64,000 nucleotides of DNA from Archangium lansingense (GTDB lineage Bacteria > Myxococcota > Myxococcia > Myxococcales > Myxococcaceae): NCBI RefSeq assembly GCF_026626635.1, contig NZ_JAPNKA010000001.1, forward strand, positions 186,001-250,000, read 5' to 3'. A program made the translations under genes and the position numbers. Below are positions 1 through 10,800 of the stretch, piece after piece (positions within the stretch are counted from its first letter, which is position 1; every line of letters starts with the position of its first letter). Below the pieces are notes generated by a model, which was not told the DNA's origin, searched no databases, and saw nothing but the letters and a program-made list of their open reading frames with translations.

Positions 1-653
1 CGCTTCACGGGGCCGAGCTGCGCCACCAGCGACTCCACCACGGCGGGCAGCCCGCGCTCGCAGAAGTCCAGGGCGGGGATGATGCCGGGGCGCCAGTGCT
101 GTAGTCCCCCGCGCTCGCGGGGGTTGACCTGGCGCAGGGCCAGCAGGCTCGTGCGCTCCGGGCGGATGTGCGGGAGTTGCCAAGCGTGATGGAGGATGGA
201 GCCGAAGTAGAGCGCCTCGTCCTGGGTGCAGTCGGGGTGGGCGTCCAGGTAGACGACGCCGCAGTCGTCATGGACGGCGCTGATGGCGGACAGGGCCGCG
301 TATTTGATGAGGTGGTCCCCTCCGAGGCACACCGCTCGCTGGCCCCGGCGCAACAGGCCGAGGAAGCGCTCGCGCACTGCGGCCACCTGCGCCTCCAGGG
401 AGAGCCCCTCGAGGGGGAGGTTGCCCGCGTCGAAGAGGGGAGCGCCGTCCTCCAGCCGCTCGGTGAGGGATGGGGATTCGTTGTCGGCGGTGCGCACGAA
501 GTCGGCGGTGAAGAGGGTGCGTAGCTCGCCTGCTTCGCCGGCCTTGCCCCGGGCGCTCTCGGAGAAGCCGGCGCCGCGAGTGTTGGCCCCGAAGAGTACG
601 GTGCGGGCCTCGCTCTCCGAGAGAGCGGTGGCGAACTGGAGGTGGTGGCTCAT
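1..653 (-). CDS. Arginase/agmatinase-family (ureohydrolase) protein, 3' end cut off by window edge
   Basis: The visible 217 residues carry the hallmark metal-binding blocks of the ureohydrolase fold: CLGGDH near residues 109-114 and YLDAHPD near 135-141, which would supply His and Asp ligands for a binuclear Mn centre hydrolysing a guanidino or amidino C-N bond. The later SxDxDxxDP block lies beyond the window. The N-terminus (FGANTRGAGF) is not that of a classical arginase, so the substrate is open: arginine, agmatine, formiminoglutamate or another guanidino compound. The ATG at 653-651 shares the palindrome CATG with the start proposed for the divergent peptidase gene, so one of the two starts may be displaced. 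Family confident, substrate not. Confidence 0.75.
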   Translation of the reverse strand, partial: MSHHLQFATALSESEARTVLFGANTRGAGFSESARGKAGEAGELRTLFTADFVRTADNESPSLTERLEDGAPLFDAGNLPLEGLSLEAQVAAVRERFLGLLRRGQRAVCLGGDHLIKYAALSAISAVHDDCGVVYLDAHPDCTQDEALYFGSILHHAWQLPHIRPERTSLLALRQVNPRERGGLQHWRPGIIPALDFCERGLPAVVESLVAQLGPVK

Positions 654-2972
654 GGCGGAGGTGGAGTCGGAAGCGGTGGACACGAATCCTCGCGCATCCC
701 TCCGACACCCGGACTCCCGGGCGGGGTGGGGCGTGCGCGGGGTGTGGGGCCTCTGGGGGGTGCTGGTGGTGGGGGTGCTGGGGGCCGTGTGGAGCTCGGA
801 GCGTCCGCCGGAGCCCCTGGGGTCGGAGGTGCCCGCGGAGGCGTTCTCGGAGGCGAGGGCCTGGCCGGTGTTGCGCCATCTGGTGGACGAGGTGGGGCCG
901 CGGGTTGCGGGCACGCCGGGACAGGCGCGTGCCGCGGAGTACCTCGTGGAGCAGCTGCGGGGGATTCCGGGTGTGGAGGTGGAGCTCCAGCGCGCGGCGG
1001 GCGTCTGGGTGGACGGGCACGAGGCGTTGGACTACCGGACGGAGAACGTGCTGGCGCGGCTGCCGGGGACGAGGGACGGGGTGGTGCTGGTGGCGGCGCA
1101 CTATGACTCCGCGGAGGCGGAGCCGGGAGCGGGAGACAACGCGCTGGCGGTGGCGGCGGCGGTGGAGGTGATGCGGGCGCTGGCGGCGGGGCCTCGGCCG
1201 GAGCGCACGGTGGTGCTGGGCCTCAACGGCGCCGAGGAGGCGGGGCTGGTGGGTGCGGCGGGCCTGCTGGGGCATCCCTGGTTGGGGGGGGTGGAGGCGT
1301 TCATCAACCTCGACGCGGCGGGCTCCCGGGGCAGGTCGCTCCTGTTTCAATCCACGCCGTCGGCGCCGTGGCTGCTCGCGGCCTATGCGCGCTCGGTGCC
1401 GCACCCATATGCGCTGGTGGTGGGGCAGGAGCTCTTCCAGTCGGGCCTCATCCCGTCGGACACCGACTACCGCGTCTTCACGAGCGAGGCCCACTGGCCG
1501 GGGATGGACCTGGCGCTCTACCAGGATGGCTACGCCTACCACACGCCGCTGGATGGGCTCGCGCGGGTGGAGCCCGGGAGCCTGCGGCAGCTCGGGGAGA
1601 ACGTGCTGGCCCTGGTGCGTGAGCTGGCGCGAGGCCCCCGGCCGGAGGACGCGGGCGAGGCGGTGAGCACCTATTACGACGTCCTCGGGGTGGGGATGGT
1701 GGCGTATGGCCGGAGCACGGCCTGGGGGCTGGTGGTGCTGGGGGGCGTGTTTGCACTGGGGGCGCTCGGCGTGGCCTGGCGGCGGAGCGGGGTGGCGCCC
1801 GCGAGCGTGGCGCGAGCGCTGGGGGGGCTTCTGGTGTGGGGACTGTTCGGAGTGCTGGTGCCGGTGGGGGCGGCGCTGCTGCTCGGCTTCGTGCTGGGGA
1901 GGCCGCACGGGTGGTACGCGGCCCCGTGGCTTGCGGGGGCGGCCTTCGGAGCGCTCACGCTAGCCGGCGTGTTGTGGGGGAGCGCGGTGGTGCCGGGAGA
2001 GCGGACGGTGCTGGCTCGAGGCGCGGCGGCGCTGGTACTGGCGTGGGCGGTGGGCGCGGCGCTCACGGCGGTAGGGCTCGGGGTGGCCTATCTGTTTCCG
2101 TGGTGGACGCTGCCGGGAGCGGTGCTCCTGGGCGTGGCGTGCCTTCGCGAGCGGCTGGCCGGGCCCGTGCTGTTGGTGGCGAGCGTCCCGGGGTGGGTGC
2201 TCACCGTGGAGCTCGTGTGGCGGCTGCTGGCGATGTTCATCCCGGTGACGGGCCGTCTGGCAGTGGGCCTTCCCCTGGATGCGGTTGTGGCGTTGCTGGT
2301 GGCGCTGGCGGTGTTACCGGGAGCGCTGGGGCTCGGCGTGGCACTCGGTGGGGGAGGACGTCCGGGCCGGACGGCGGGCGCGGTGGCGCTGCTGGCCTGG
2401 TGGGGTGTGGGGCGCTCGCCGCGGTGCGCCCGTCCGATGAGGAGCAGCCTCGGCGGCTGGTGCTCACCCATATGGAGGAGCAGGGGGCTCAGGCGCGACT
2501 GGAGGTGGTGACAGAGGATGGACTGCCCCTGGGCGGGCTGCTCGAGGGCCGGAGAGCGGCGGCGCTGGGGAGGGGAGAGGCCTGGCTCGCGGCGGAGCCT
2601 TCGGGGTTGGGGCCGTTGCCCATCGCCGTGAAGCAGGAGGGGGCCTCGGAGGCGGGCCGTGCCGTCACGTTGAGCTGGTGGGGCGAGCCGGGAACCCAGC
2701 TCGTCATGCGCCTGCCCCGGGATTCGGTGGTGGGCTGGTCGCTGCCGGCGCAGCTCCCCGAGGGCCCCGAGCTCGTCCTGCGGGTCGTGGTGCCGCCCGC
2801 TGGGGAGTGGTCCGTGCGCCTCGTGTTTCGGGGCGAGGCGCCAGTGCAGGTGAATCTCAAGGAGTGGCGCCAGGGTTACGCCACGAGGGACATCGAGGCC
2901 CTGAGGCGTGGGCTACCGGACTGGGTGGTGGTGGAGCCGGAGGCCTGCCGCGCGGTGAGCCTCGCCTTGTGA
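652..2972 (+). pseudogene. M28-family membrane metallopeptidase (ERMP1/Fxna-like), frameshifted
   Basis: The protein has an N-terminal membrane anchor (about residues 30-47), a zinc aminopeptidase domain and then several hydrophobic segments, the layout of ERMP1/Fxna-type M28 peptidases. All M28 metal ligands are visible: AAHYD (His150), GDN (Asp162), EE (195-196), NLD (Asp221) and the late YHTPLD histidine. The reading frame breaks at a G run near 2409-2412. The upstream frame ends out of register at 2511, while the frame one base off continues as a sensible protein to the TGA at 2970-2972. One extra G in that run would restore a single protein of about 773 aa, so this is a recent inactivating mutation or a sequencing error. 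The start at 652 follows from where the protein-like reading begins. Confidence 0.8.
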
Positions 2973-2990
2973 AGCCGGGTGGCGGAGGAG

Positions 2991-3011
2991 GGCCACGGTG
3001 TCACCGTGGCC
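2991..3011. terminator. Bidirectional hairpin between convergent genes
   Basis: GGCCACGG (2991-2998), a five-base loop and CCGTGGCC (3004-3011) form a perfect 8-bp GC-rich stem. It lies in the 44-base gap between the M28 stop (2972) and the SWIM gene stop (3017). There is no clear T-tract on either side. Confidence 0.5.
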
Positions 3012-3016
3012 TCCGG

Positions 3017-4861
3017 TTACACCGCCCCGCCCGCCGAGTCGATGAAGCCCTCGGCGGCCAGTGACTCCAGGCGCGTGAAGTAGGCCGTGCGGGCCTCGCT
3101 GTCCGTGTCGAACCACAGCCGCTGGTGGCGCTGCTCGCCCAGGCGCGGGCCCCACTCCACCGACACCAGCTTGCCGTCCAGCGACACCCGGTACACCTGC
3201 TCCTGGCCGGCCTCGTCGCGCCGCACGTACGAGCGCGTCTCCGCGCGGATGAGCGCCCGGCCCTTCGGCGTCTGCCGCAGCGCCTCCTCCTGCGCCCTCT
3301 GCCGCGCGTACGCCAGCCGCAGGGCAATCATGTGCTCGCACGGGCCCTCGCGCAGCCCCGAGCGCCGGTAGTGCGGGCAGCCGCAGCTCGCCTCGCGCAC
3401 CCGGCCCTCCAGGTCCAACAGGAAGCCAGGGTAGAAGCTGCGCACCGCCTCGCGGTCCACCACTTCGCCGCTCAGCCGCGTGCCCACGCCCACCACGTCG
3501 TGCACCTTGGTGAGCTTCACCTCGCCCGCGCCGGCGCCACCGTCGCCCAGCAGCCGGTGCGCCCGCTCCTCGCGCTCGTTGCCGTAGCGGATGACGGCCT
3601 CGTTCACCGGCGTGGAGAGCAGCTCGCGCGGCCGGTACGTGCCCTTCGCGATGTCATACAGCACGCGCCCGCGCAGGCACTCGAGCTGCAGCGCCCCTCG
3701 CACCGCGTCCTTGGGAGCGTCCGTCCCCGAGGCGAGCACCTCGAAGCTCAGCGGGCCCTCCTTGCGCAGCCGGTTGCGCAGCTTCTCCGCGAGCCCGTCC
3801 GGCACGTCGCGAGGCATGAGCGCATCGAAGGCCGCCGCGCTGGACCAGCCGCTCTCCGTCCACCCGGTGAGCGCAAGCGTGAGCGTCGCCGGGCCGAGGT
3901 CGATGACCCAGAACACCGGCAGGCCTGGCCCAAGCATCTGCACGCGCACGCCCTGCGCATGGGGCAACAGGCGCGCGAGGGCCGCCAGCCGCTGCCGTCC
4001 GAAGGTGCGCACCACCGCGGGCGCGTTGCCCTGGTACTTCGGCCCATGGCACTCCAGCACCAGCTCCCACGGCTCCAGCACGAGCCTCGGCTGCATGCCG
4101 GGGACGAGCTCGAAGCGCAGGGCGCGCGGGGCCTTCTTCGCCTTCCGGGTGCGCAGCGCGAAGAGCAGGTTGTACAGGTCGATGGGCGCCAGCGAGCAGG
4201 TGCTCGACGGCAGCGTGGCGGCGGACTGCACCTGGAGGAAGCCGCGCAGCCAGGCGAGAGGGACCTCCACATTGCGCGGGGCGCGGGACTCGTCTCCGCG
4301 CGCGGGCAGCGCCACGTGGGCCTCCAGCGACACCGGCACGTAGGTGCGCAGCCGGTCCACCTTGGCCAACAGGTCCGCCGGCACGTCCAGGAAGGTGGAG
4401 CCGTGCGCGGCCTCGCGGCCCTCGAAGAGCGAGTTGTCGAAGGACAGGCGCGCATAGGCGCTCTCGTCGCGGGAGAACACCTCCAGCGACACCTGGTCCG
4501 GGTCCACGGTGAGGACCGGGTCCAGCACCGCGTCCGCCTTCTTCTCGCCCTCCAGCGACTGGTCCAGGAAGGCCTTCTGCGCCTCCCAGATTTGAGCCGT
4601 GGCGCGCTTGCCCTGCTTCATCAGGTACGCGAGGTACGCGGTGCGGTCCTTGCCCCGGTAGCGCAGGTCCGAGGCGAGGATGCCGAGGGCGGCGGCGAGC
4701 GTATCGCGGAAGAGCGCGGGCTCACGCACCCGGCCGCGAACGCCCACGGTGCCTCGCGAGCCCTCCAGGGCCAGTTGGACGCGCGAGGCATTGGCGCCAG
4801 CATCCACGTCACTCGTGGTGGCGTAGCGCAGCTCGACGGCGTGGTGGGTGGCGGTGCTCAC
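3017..4861 (-). CDS. SWIM zinc-finger protein with C-terminal WGR-like domain
   Basis: The protein is 614 aa. Residues 493-510 hold a SWIM zinc motif, CGC (493-495) then CEH (508-510), which is Cys-x-Cys-x12-Cys-x-His. The last 70 or so residues read like a WGR domain (YRVSLDGKLVSVEWGP followed by an acidic and aromatic stretch), the module that senses DNA ends in PARPs and also occurs in the E. coli YehI/MolR group. The first 450 residues are unassigned. Translation starts at a GTG (4861-4859) whose last bases overlap the TGA of the upstream WD40/HEAT gene, so the two are translationally coupled. SWIM proteins of bacteria commonly sit with MoxR ATPase and VWA genes, but neither is in view here. 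A nucleic-acid-associated role is inferred from the domains only. Confidence 0.75.
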   Translation of the reverse strand: MSTATHHAVELRYATTSDVDAGANASRVQLALEGSRGTVGVRGRVREPALFRDTLAAALGILASDLRYRGKDRTAYLAYLMKQGKRATAQIWEAQKAFLDQSLEGEKKADAVLDPVLTVDPDQVSLEVFSRDESAYARLSFDNSLFEGREAAHGSTFLDVPADLLAKVDRLRTYVPVSLEAHVALPARGDESRAPRNVEVPLAWLRGFLQVQSAATLPSSTCSLAPIDLYNLLFALRTRKAKKAPRALRFELVPGMQPRLVLEPWELVLECHGPKYQGNAPAVVRTFGRQRLAALARLLPHAQGVRVQMLGPGLPVFWVIDLGPATLTLALTGWTESGWSSAAAFDALMPRDVPDGLAEKLRNRLRKEGPLSFEVLASGTDAPKDAVRGALQLECLRGRVLYDIAKGTYRPRELLSTPVNEAVIRYGNEREERAHRLLGDGGAGAGEVKLTKVHDVVGVGTRLSGEVVDREAVRSFYPGFLLDLEGRVREASCGCPHYRRSGLREGPCEHMIALRLAYARQRAQEEALRQTPKGRALIRAETRSYVRRDEAGQEQVYRVSLDGKLVSVEWGPRLGEQRHQRLWFDTDSEARTAYFTRLESLAAEGFIDSAGGAV

Positions 4862-7800
4862 GACGGGCTCCCTTCCTTCCGGGCGCGCTCGGCGGCGCGG
4901 AGTGCACGTTTGTGGGCGCGGTAGGCGGCCTTCCGCAGCTCCACGGATTGAGACTTGTCGAAGGCCTGGCCGCGCAGCACTTCCGCGGCCTCGGTGCCTC
5001 CCAGTCGGCCCAGGGCGGCCCAGGCATCCTGCCGCACCTGCTCATCCTTATTGGTGGCCAGCGGACGCAGCGGCTCCAGCTCCTTGCCGGCCAGCACCGA
5101 GGGCAGCGCCATGCGGCGGGCTTCGGACGAGGCAAGCTGCTTGGGGCTGCGCACCGCTCCACCCGCGGGGCCGGTGGCCACGGGGTCGAACGGCTGCACC
5201 TCCAGCGCCCACTCGGCGGCGCGCTCGGGGGTGATGCGGGCCAGGGCGGAGGCGGCGGCCTCGCGCACCTCTGCGTCCGGGTCGGACAGTGCGGCACGCA
5301 GGGCCTCGGGGGCCGTGTTCAGCCGGCCCAGCGCTCGGGCCGCCTCGAGGCGTACCCCTGCCGGGGCCTTGGCCTCACCGCCCTGGAGGATGTCCTTGCC
5401 CGCCTTGGCCAGCTCCGTCACGCCCAGGCACGAGCCGGCCCACAGCAGCATCTCCCAGGCGCTCTCCAGGGGCTCACGCTTGGGGGCGGGCGTGGAGGCC
5501 CACTCCGTGGCGGTGCGGCGCTCGGCGGTGACGATGGAACGGCCCAGCAGGGCACGGTCGTCGGCGGACCAGGCCCGTGAAGCGTCCTGCTCACCGGTGC
5601 GCGCGCCCACCAGCCAGGCGGCCTCCTCGCGAGCGGCGGGCTTCTCGTGGCCGAGCAACATCGCCAGCGCTCCGGCGGGCAGCGACGCGCGCCGTACGAG
5701 TCCCCGGCGCAACCGCTGGCGCAGCTCCTCCTTGTCCAGCGTGGCCAGCCGCGGCAGCAACTGCACCGGGTCCGCCTCGGTGGCGAGGTAGCTGGCGGCG
5801 GGCTCGGAGATGTCCTCCTGCTCGCTGGCCACGGCGAGGAATTCCACCCGGATGCGCTCCTTGGGGAAGAGCGCGTCGAGCGCCTTGCGTGCCGCGGTGC
5901 GCAGGTCGTCGTCCCAATCGTTCAGCGCCTGCGCCAGCGTTCCCTCGGCGGCGATGTCCCCGAGCTTGCCCAGCTCCTGGGCCGCGACGAAGCGCACCTC
6001 GTTGTTGATGTTGTCGTCACCCAGGAGCGTCTCCAGCCGGGAGCGAGCACGCTCGCCGCCGATGAAGCGCAGGCCCCGGACGCCGGCCTTCTGCAGCTCG
6101 GTGGAGCGGCCCTCCATCGCGGAGAGCTCCACCTTCTCCTCGGTGCGGCGGCGATCCTCTCCTTCGGGCAGCTTCGGAGCGAGCCGGCCCAGGCCCTCGA
6201 GGGCCGCGGCCACCATGCTCTCCTCCACGGGGGCCTCGGGCGTGCCACCGGCGGCCACCTGCTCCAGCTCGGAGAGGGCGCGCGCGTCACCCAGCGTGCC
6301 CAGGGCCAGCAGGGCCCGCTCCCGGTCTCCCTCCTCGCCCGCGCGCACGTACAGCAGCAGCGGGCGCAGGGCACTCGTGAGGCCTCGGAAGGCCACGCCC
6401 TCGGCGGCAGGGAGCATCAGCTCGCGAGCGCCGCCGCGCAGCACCTCCTCCAGAGGCTCCACCTTCGCGCCCTTGTGGATGACGCGCGAGGCGTAGCGCG
6501 CCACCGACTCCATGCGCACCGTCACGTCCCGGTCCGCGAAGAGGCCGGCGAGCAGCTCGTCCTGGCCCACGTCGTCGCCCTGCTCCAGCTCGGTGGCGGC
6601 GGCCTTGCGCACCATGGGGTCCGCGCTGCGCACGGCCGCGCGCAGGAAGCGCACCGCCAGGGCCGCGTCGCGCTTCTTCTCGCCCTTCTCGTCCTTCTGG
6701 GGCGGGGTGGCCACGTCCATCGCGGCGCTCACGCAGGCCAGGCGCACGGGGTTGGACTCGTCGTCGAGCTGCCGCGCCAGGGCATCCACGGCCTCGGGCC
6801 TGTGGGTGAGGCCCAGGGCCTTCACCAGGGCGAGGCGCTCGTTGGCCTCCGTCGAGGTGCGCAGCCGAGCGGCGAGCGCTCCCACCGCGGCGGCCGAGCC
6901 GAGCCGGGCCAAGCCCTCCTGGGCGCGCTTCACCGCCGAGGCGTTCTCCGAGCGCAGGAAGGCGGCGAGCACCTCCACGGCGCGGTCATCCTGACGCCAG
7001 GCCAGCAGCTCCGCGGCGCGCAGGCGCAGATCCTCATGCTCACTTCCAGCGGCGCGGCCGAGGGCCTCGGTGACACGCGGGTCATTGGCACCGGCGAGCC
7101 GCTCGATGACGCCCACGCGCAGGTCTGCATGCTCGCTGCCGAGCGCGGCCAGCAGGGGCTCCAGGCTGCCCGGAGGGCTGAGGCGCTCCAGCAGCTCGAA
7201 GGCGTACTTGCGCACGTCGGCCAGGGGCGAGTTGAGCGCGGCGGTGATGCGGCCCTTGGTGGATGCCCCGCGGGTGGCGAGCTCATCCAGCGCGGCGCGA
7301 GCCACATCCGGCGAGAGCGAGGCCAGGGCGAGCGACAGCGGCTCGTCGGAGCCGGCGGGGTACAGCTCCTTGAGGCCGGCGAGGGCCGCCTTGCGCACCA
7401 GTTGGTGGGGGTCTTCCAGGGCGCGCAGGAGCGCAGCCACGGCGGCGGGCGTGCCGGCATGGCCCTCCTGGGTGAGCTTCACCACGCGGTCCACGGCATC
7501 GCGGCGCACGCGGTGGCCCTCGTCGTCACCGGCGGACACCTGGCGCAGCAGGCCCACGTAGGCACCGAAGGCGAGCCGGCGCAGGTGCTGCTTCTCGGCG
7601 GAGACGAGCGCCTCGGGCGAGGGCTCGGCGGTGGCGGCCTTGCCGGTGGCGGTGGAGAAGAGGCGGCGCAGCCAGTTGCGCGCGGGCTTCTCCTCCACGG
7701 GACGGGACTGGACCTGGGGAGAGGTCTCGGGCTTCCACGGCGCCTCCAGCGAGCGCGGACGGGCGGCCTTCGAGGCTTCGCGGAAGTAGTCGAGCGGCTT

Positions 7801-10800
7801 GTGGCGCAGCAGCAGCACCTGGGCGGCGGCGTAGCGCTGCTCGGGCACGTCGCTGGCGAGTGCCTCGGCGAGCCCCACCATGTTGCGGGCACGCTCGGCC
7901 TCGGTGGGCCAGTCCTTCATGTCGCCGGCCTTCTCGGGGCGGGTCGGCTGGAGCACCTCCACCAGGTGAGCGTGGTAGGCCTCCGTCTCCGTGCGCAGCT
8001 CCAGGGCGCGGGCCGCGGCGTAGCGCACCTCGGGCCGTGCGCTGGAGAGGGCACTGGTGAGCAGGTCGGGCGGCTCGCCTCGGCGCGAGGCGCGCAGGTC
8101 CCGGGCGAGGACGATGGCGAAGATAGTCTCCTGCACCTCGCGGGCGCGGTCCTCCAGGCCGTGCAGCAGGCCGCTGTCCCCGTCAGGCCCGAGCGCCGCG
8201 AAGGAGAGGATGGCGCCGATGCGGATGGGCTGGTGCTCGTGGCGCAGGTTGCCGGTGAGGACGGGGAGGGCGCGGATGTCGCCGAGTCGCGACAGACCAT
8301 CCGCGGCCCACGAGCGCACGGCGACGTCCGCGTGTCCGAGCGCGTCCAGGAGGTAGCCCTCGTCGCCGCGGCGGCTGGCGGTGGCGAGCCCGCGCGCGGC
8401 CTGCTCGCGCACCCCGCTGGCCTCGTCCTTGAGGAGCGTGGTGGCGAAGAAGGACAGCAGCCGGCGCGAGCCGAGGGTGGCGAGGGCGCTCGCGGCCCGG
8501 TGGCGCAACGGCTCGAGGAAGGCCGGCGGATGGATGCGCTGCAGCTCCTTGTCGGTGAGGAGGTTGCGCATCGACTCGATGATGTCCTCGGCGCCGCGGG
8601 CGGCGAGCAGCTCGGCCGCGCGCACCTTGAGGGGCAGCTCACCGGAGCCGAGACCCGCGAGCAGGGGGCCGTTCTCGTTCTTGATGAGCTTGTCGAGCGA
8701 CTCAATAGAAGCGAGGTAGACCTGGGGCTCCTCGGCGAGCAGCAGCTTGAGGAGCGGCGAGCGCACGGACTCGGCGGGGGCCTGGGCAGCGTTCTTCGCG
8801 GCCAGGGCGCGCAGCGAGGCGTGAGCGGTGTCCATGGCGGCGAGGTGCGGCTCGGCCTGCTCCTTGCCCGCATGCTTCACCCAGGCCTCATAGGCAGCCT
8901 GGGCCACGCCGGCGTCGCGGTCGCCCACGACCTTCTTCAGCCGCTCGAGCGCCCAGTCCTCCTTATTAAGGCGGGCGGCGAGCTCGTCCACGGCGCGGCG
9001 TCGCAGGTCCGGGAAGCGACCAGAGAGCGCGCGCTCCAGGGCCTCCTGGGGATTCTTCTCGTTCCAGGCCCAGAGGGTGCGGAAGGCCTCGTCGCGCACC
9101 TTGGCGGACTCGTCCTCGAGCGCATCGCCGAGCAGGTGCACGGCGGCCTCGGAGCGCTTGCCCGGGAGCTTCACGAGCCGGTCGAGGCCCCGGACGCGCA
9201 CATCCTCGAAGGACGAGCGGAGGGCGGCCTCGGCGCTGGAGAGAGGGGCCTCGGTGTCGAGCGTCACCACCGCGTCGAGGGCGGTGGCGCGCACGTCGGC
9301 GTTCTCGTCATCCAGCATCCACACGAGGCGCTCGCGGCCGCGGGGGTCCTGGAGGGCGCGGAGGGCCTCGGCGGCCTGACGGCGGATGGCGGCGTCGGGC
9401 TCGCGGGAGAGCTGGAGCAGGGCACCGAGTGCCCGGGCATCCCCGAGCTGCGCGAGGCCGCGAGCGCCACGAACGGCGGTATCCGGAGTGCGGCAGGCCA
9501 TGGCGGCGAGCAGCGGCTCCAGACTGGGCTCGGAGAGAGGCTCCCCGGCCTTGCCAGTACCGGGCAGCTCGGCGCGGGCGGCGCGAGCCTCGTCATCAGT
9601 GGGACGCGGACGGTGGGTGAGGCGGCGCGCGACGTCCAGGGCGGCGCGAGCGAAGTCCTCGTCCTTCTCCTCCAGCACGTGGGCGAGGGGCCGGCGCTCC
9701 AGCACGCGCACGGTGAAGGCCACGCGGCGCACGTCGGCGTCCGAGTCATCGAGGGCGCGGGCCACCAGGGGCTGCAATTGGGGCGAGCCCAGCCAGCCGG
9801 CACCCGCGGCGCGGATGAGGACCTCGGCGCGCAGGTGGGCGGTGCCGCGCTCGAAGGCCGTCTTGAGGGGCTCGGTGCTCTCCTTGGGGAACACCTGCAC
9901 CAGCGCGTCCAGCGCGGTCGTCGAGACGGAGGCATCCGAGTCCGTCAGCTTGCTGGAGATGAGGCCCGGCACCAGCGGCGACGTCCCACCGAGCGTGGCC
10001 AGCCGGCGCAATCCGGCGATGCGCGTGTCCGCATAGCGCGAGTCCAGCGCGGCACGCGGGGCAGCGAGCGGAGACTCCTTCTCCAGCGTGGCGAGGGACT
10101 CGAGTGCAGCGGCGCGAACCGCGGGGTGCTCATCGTCCAGACGCTCGCGGAGCTTGACGCGGGCGCCGGTGCGGCCGAGCCGACCCAGCTCCTCGGCGGC
10201 CAGCTTGCGCACCTCGTGCTCGCGGTCCGAGGAGAGCATCGCGAGGACGAAGTCGAGCGCCTCGGACTCCTCCAGGGCGGCGGCCTCGCGCACGGCGGCC
10301 TCGCGCTTGGGACGGTTGCCCCGGCGGGACTCCTCCAGCAGGTCGAAGCCGTGGGCGTAGGCGGTGGTGTCGGTGGAGGGCTTGCCCTCGGTGTCCAGCT
10401 CGAAGCGGCGGACCGTGCGGTCCTCGCCACCCGTGTAGACGAGGCCGAGTTGCACCTTGGCCTGCCGCGCGCTCACCGGCGGAGCGAAGGCCAGGGCGTG
10501 CACGGGCTTGCTGCCGCAGTCGAGCGTGCGAGGCTTGCGGCGCTCGTCCAGGCGCCACGCCTTCACCTTGCCGTCGTCGCCGGAGGAGAAGATGCGGTCG
10601 GAGGCCTCCTCACCGCGCTCGGGAGTGGGCGTGGGCGGGAAGAGGAGGGCGAGCACGGAGCCGGCATGGCCGGAGTCCTTGTCACCGCGCACCTCGTGCT
10701 CGACGGCGCCGACGAGGTACCAGATGCGCAGCTTGCCATCATCTCCGGCGGAGACGAGGCGCCCATCGCGCGGGGTGAAGGCGAGTGACCGCACCGAGCC

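Noticed and set aside
5647..10788. 1713-aa plus-strand open frame opposite the WD40/HEAT gene
   Set aside because: It is the antisense shadow of the HEAT repeats: low-complexity Gly/Ala/Leu/Arg/Gln sequence with no domain, kept open by the GC-rich codons of the real gene.
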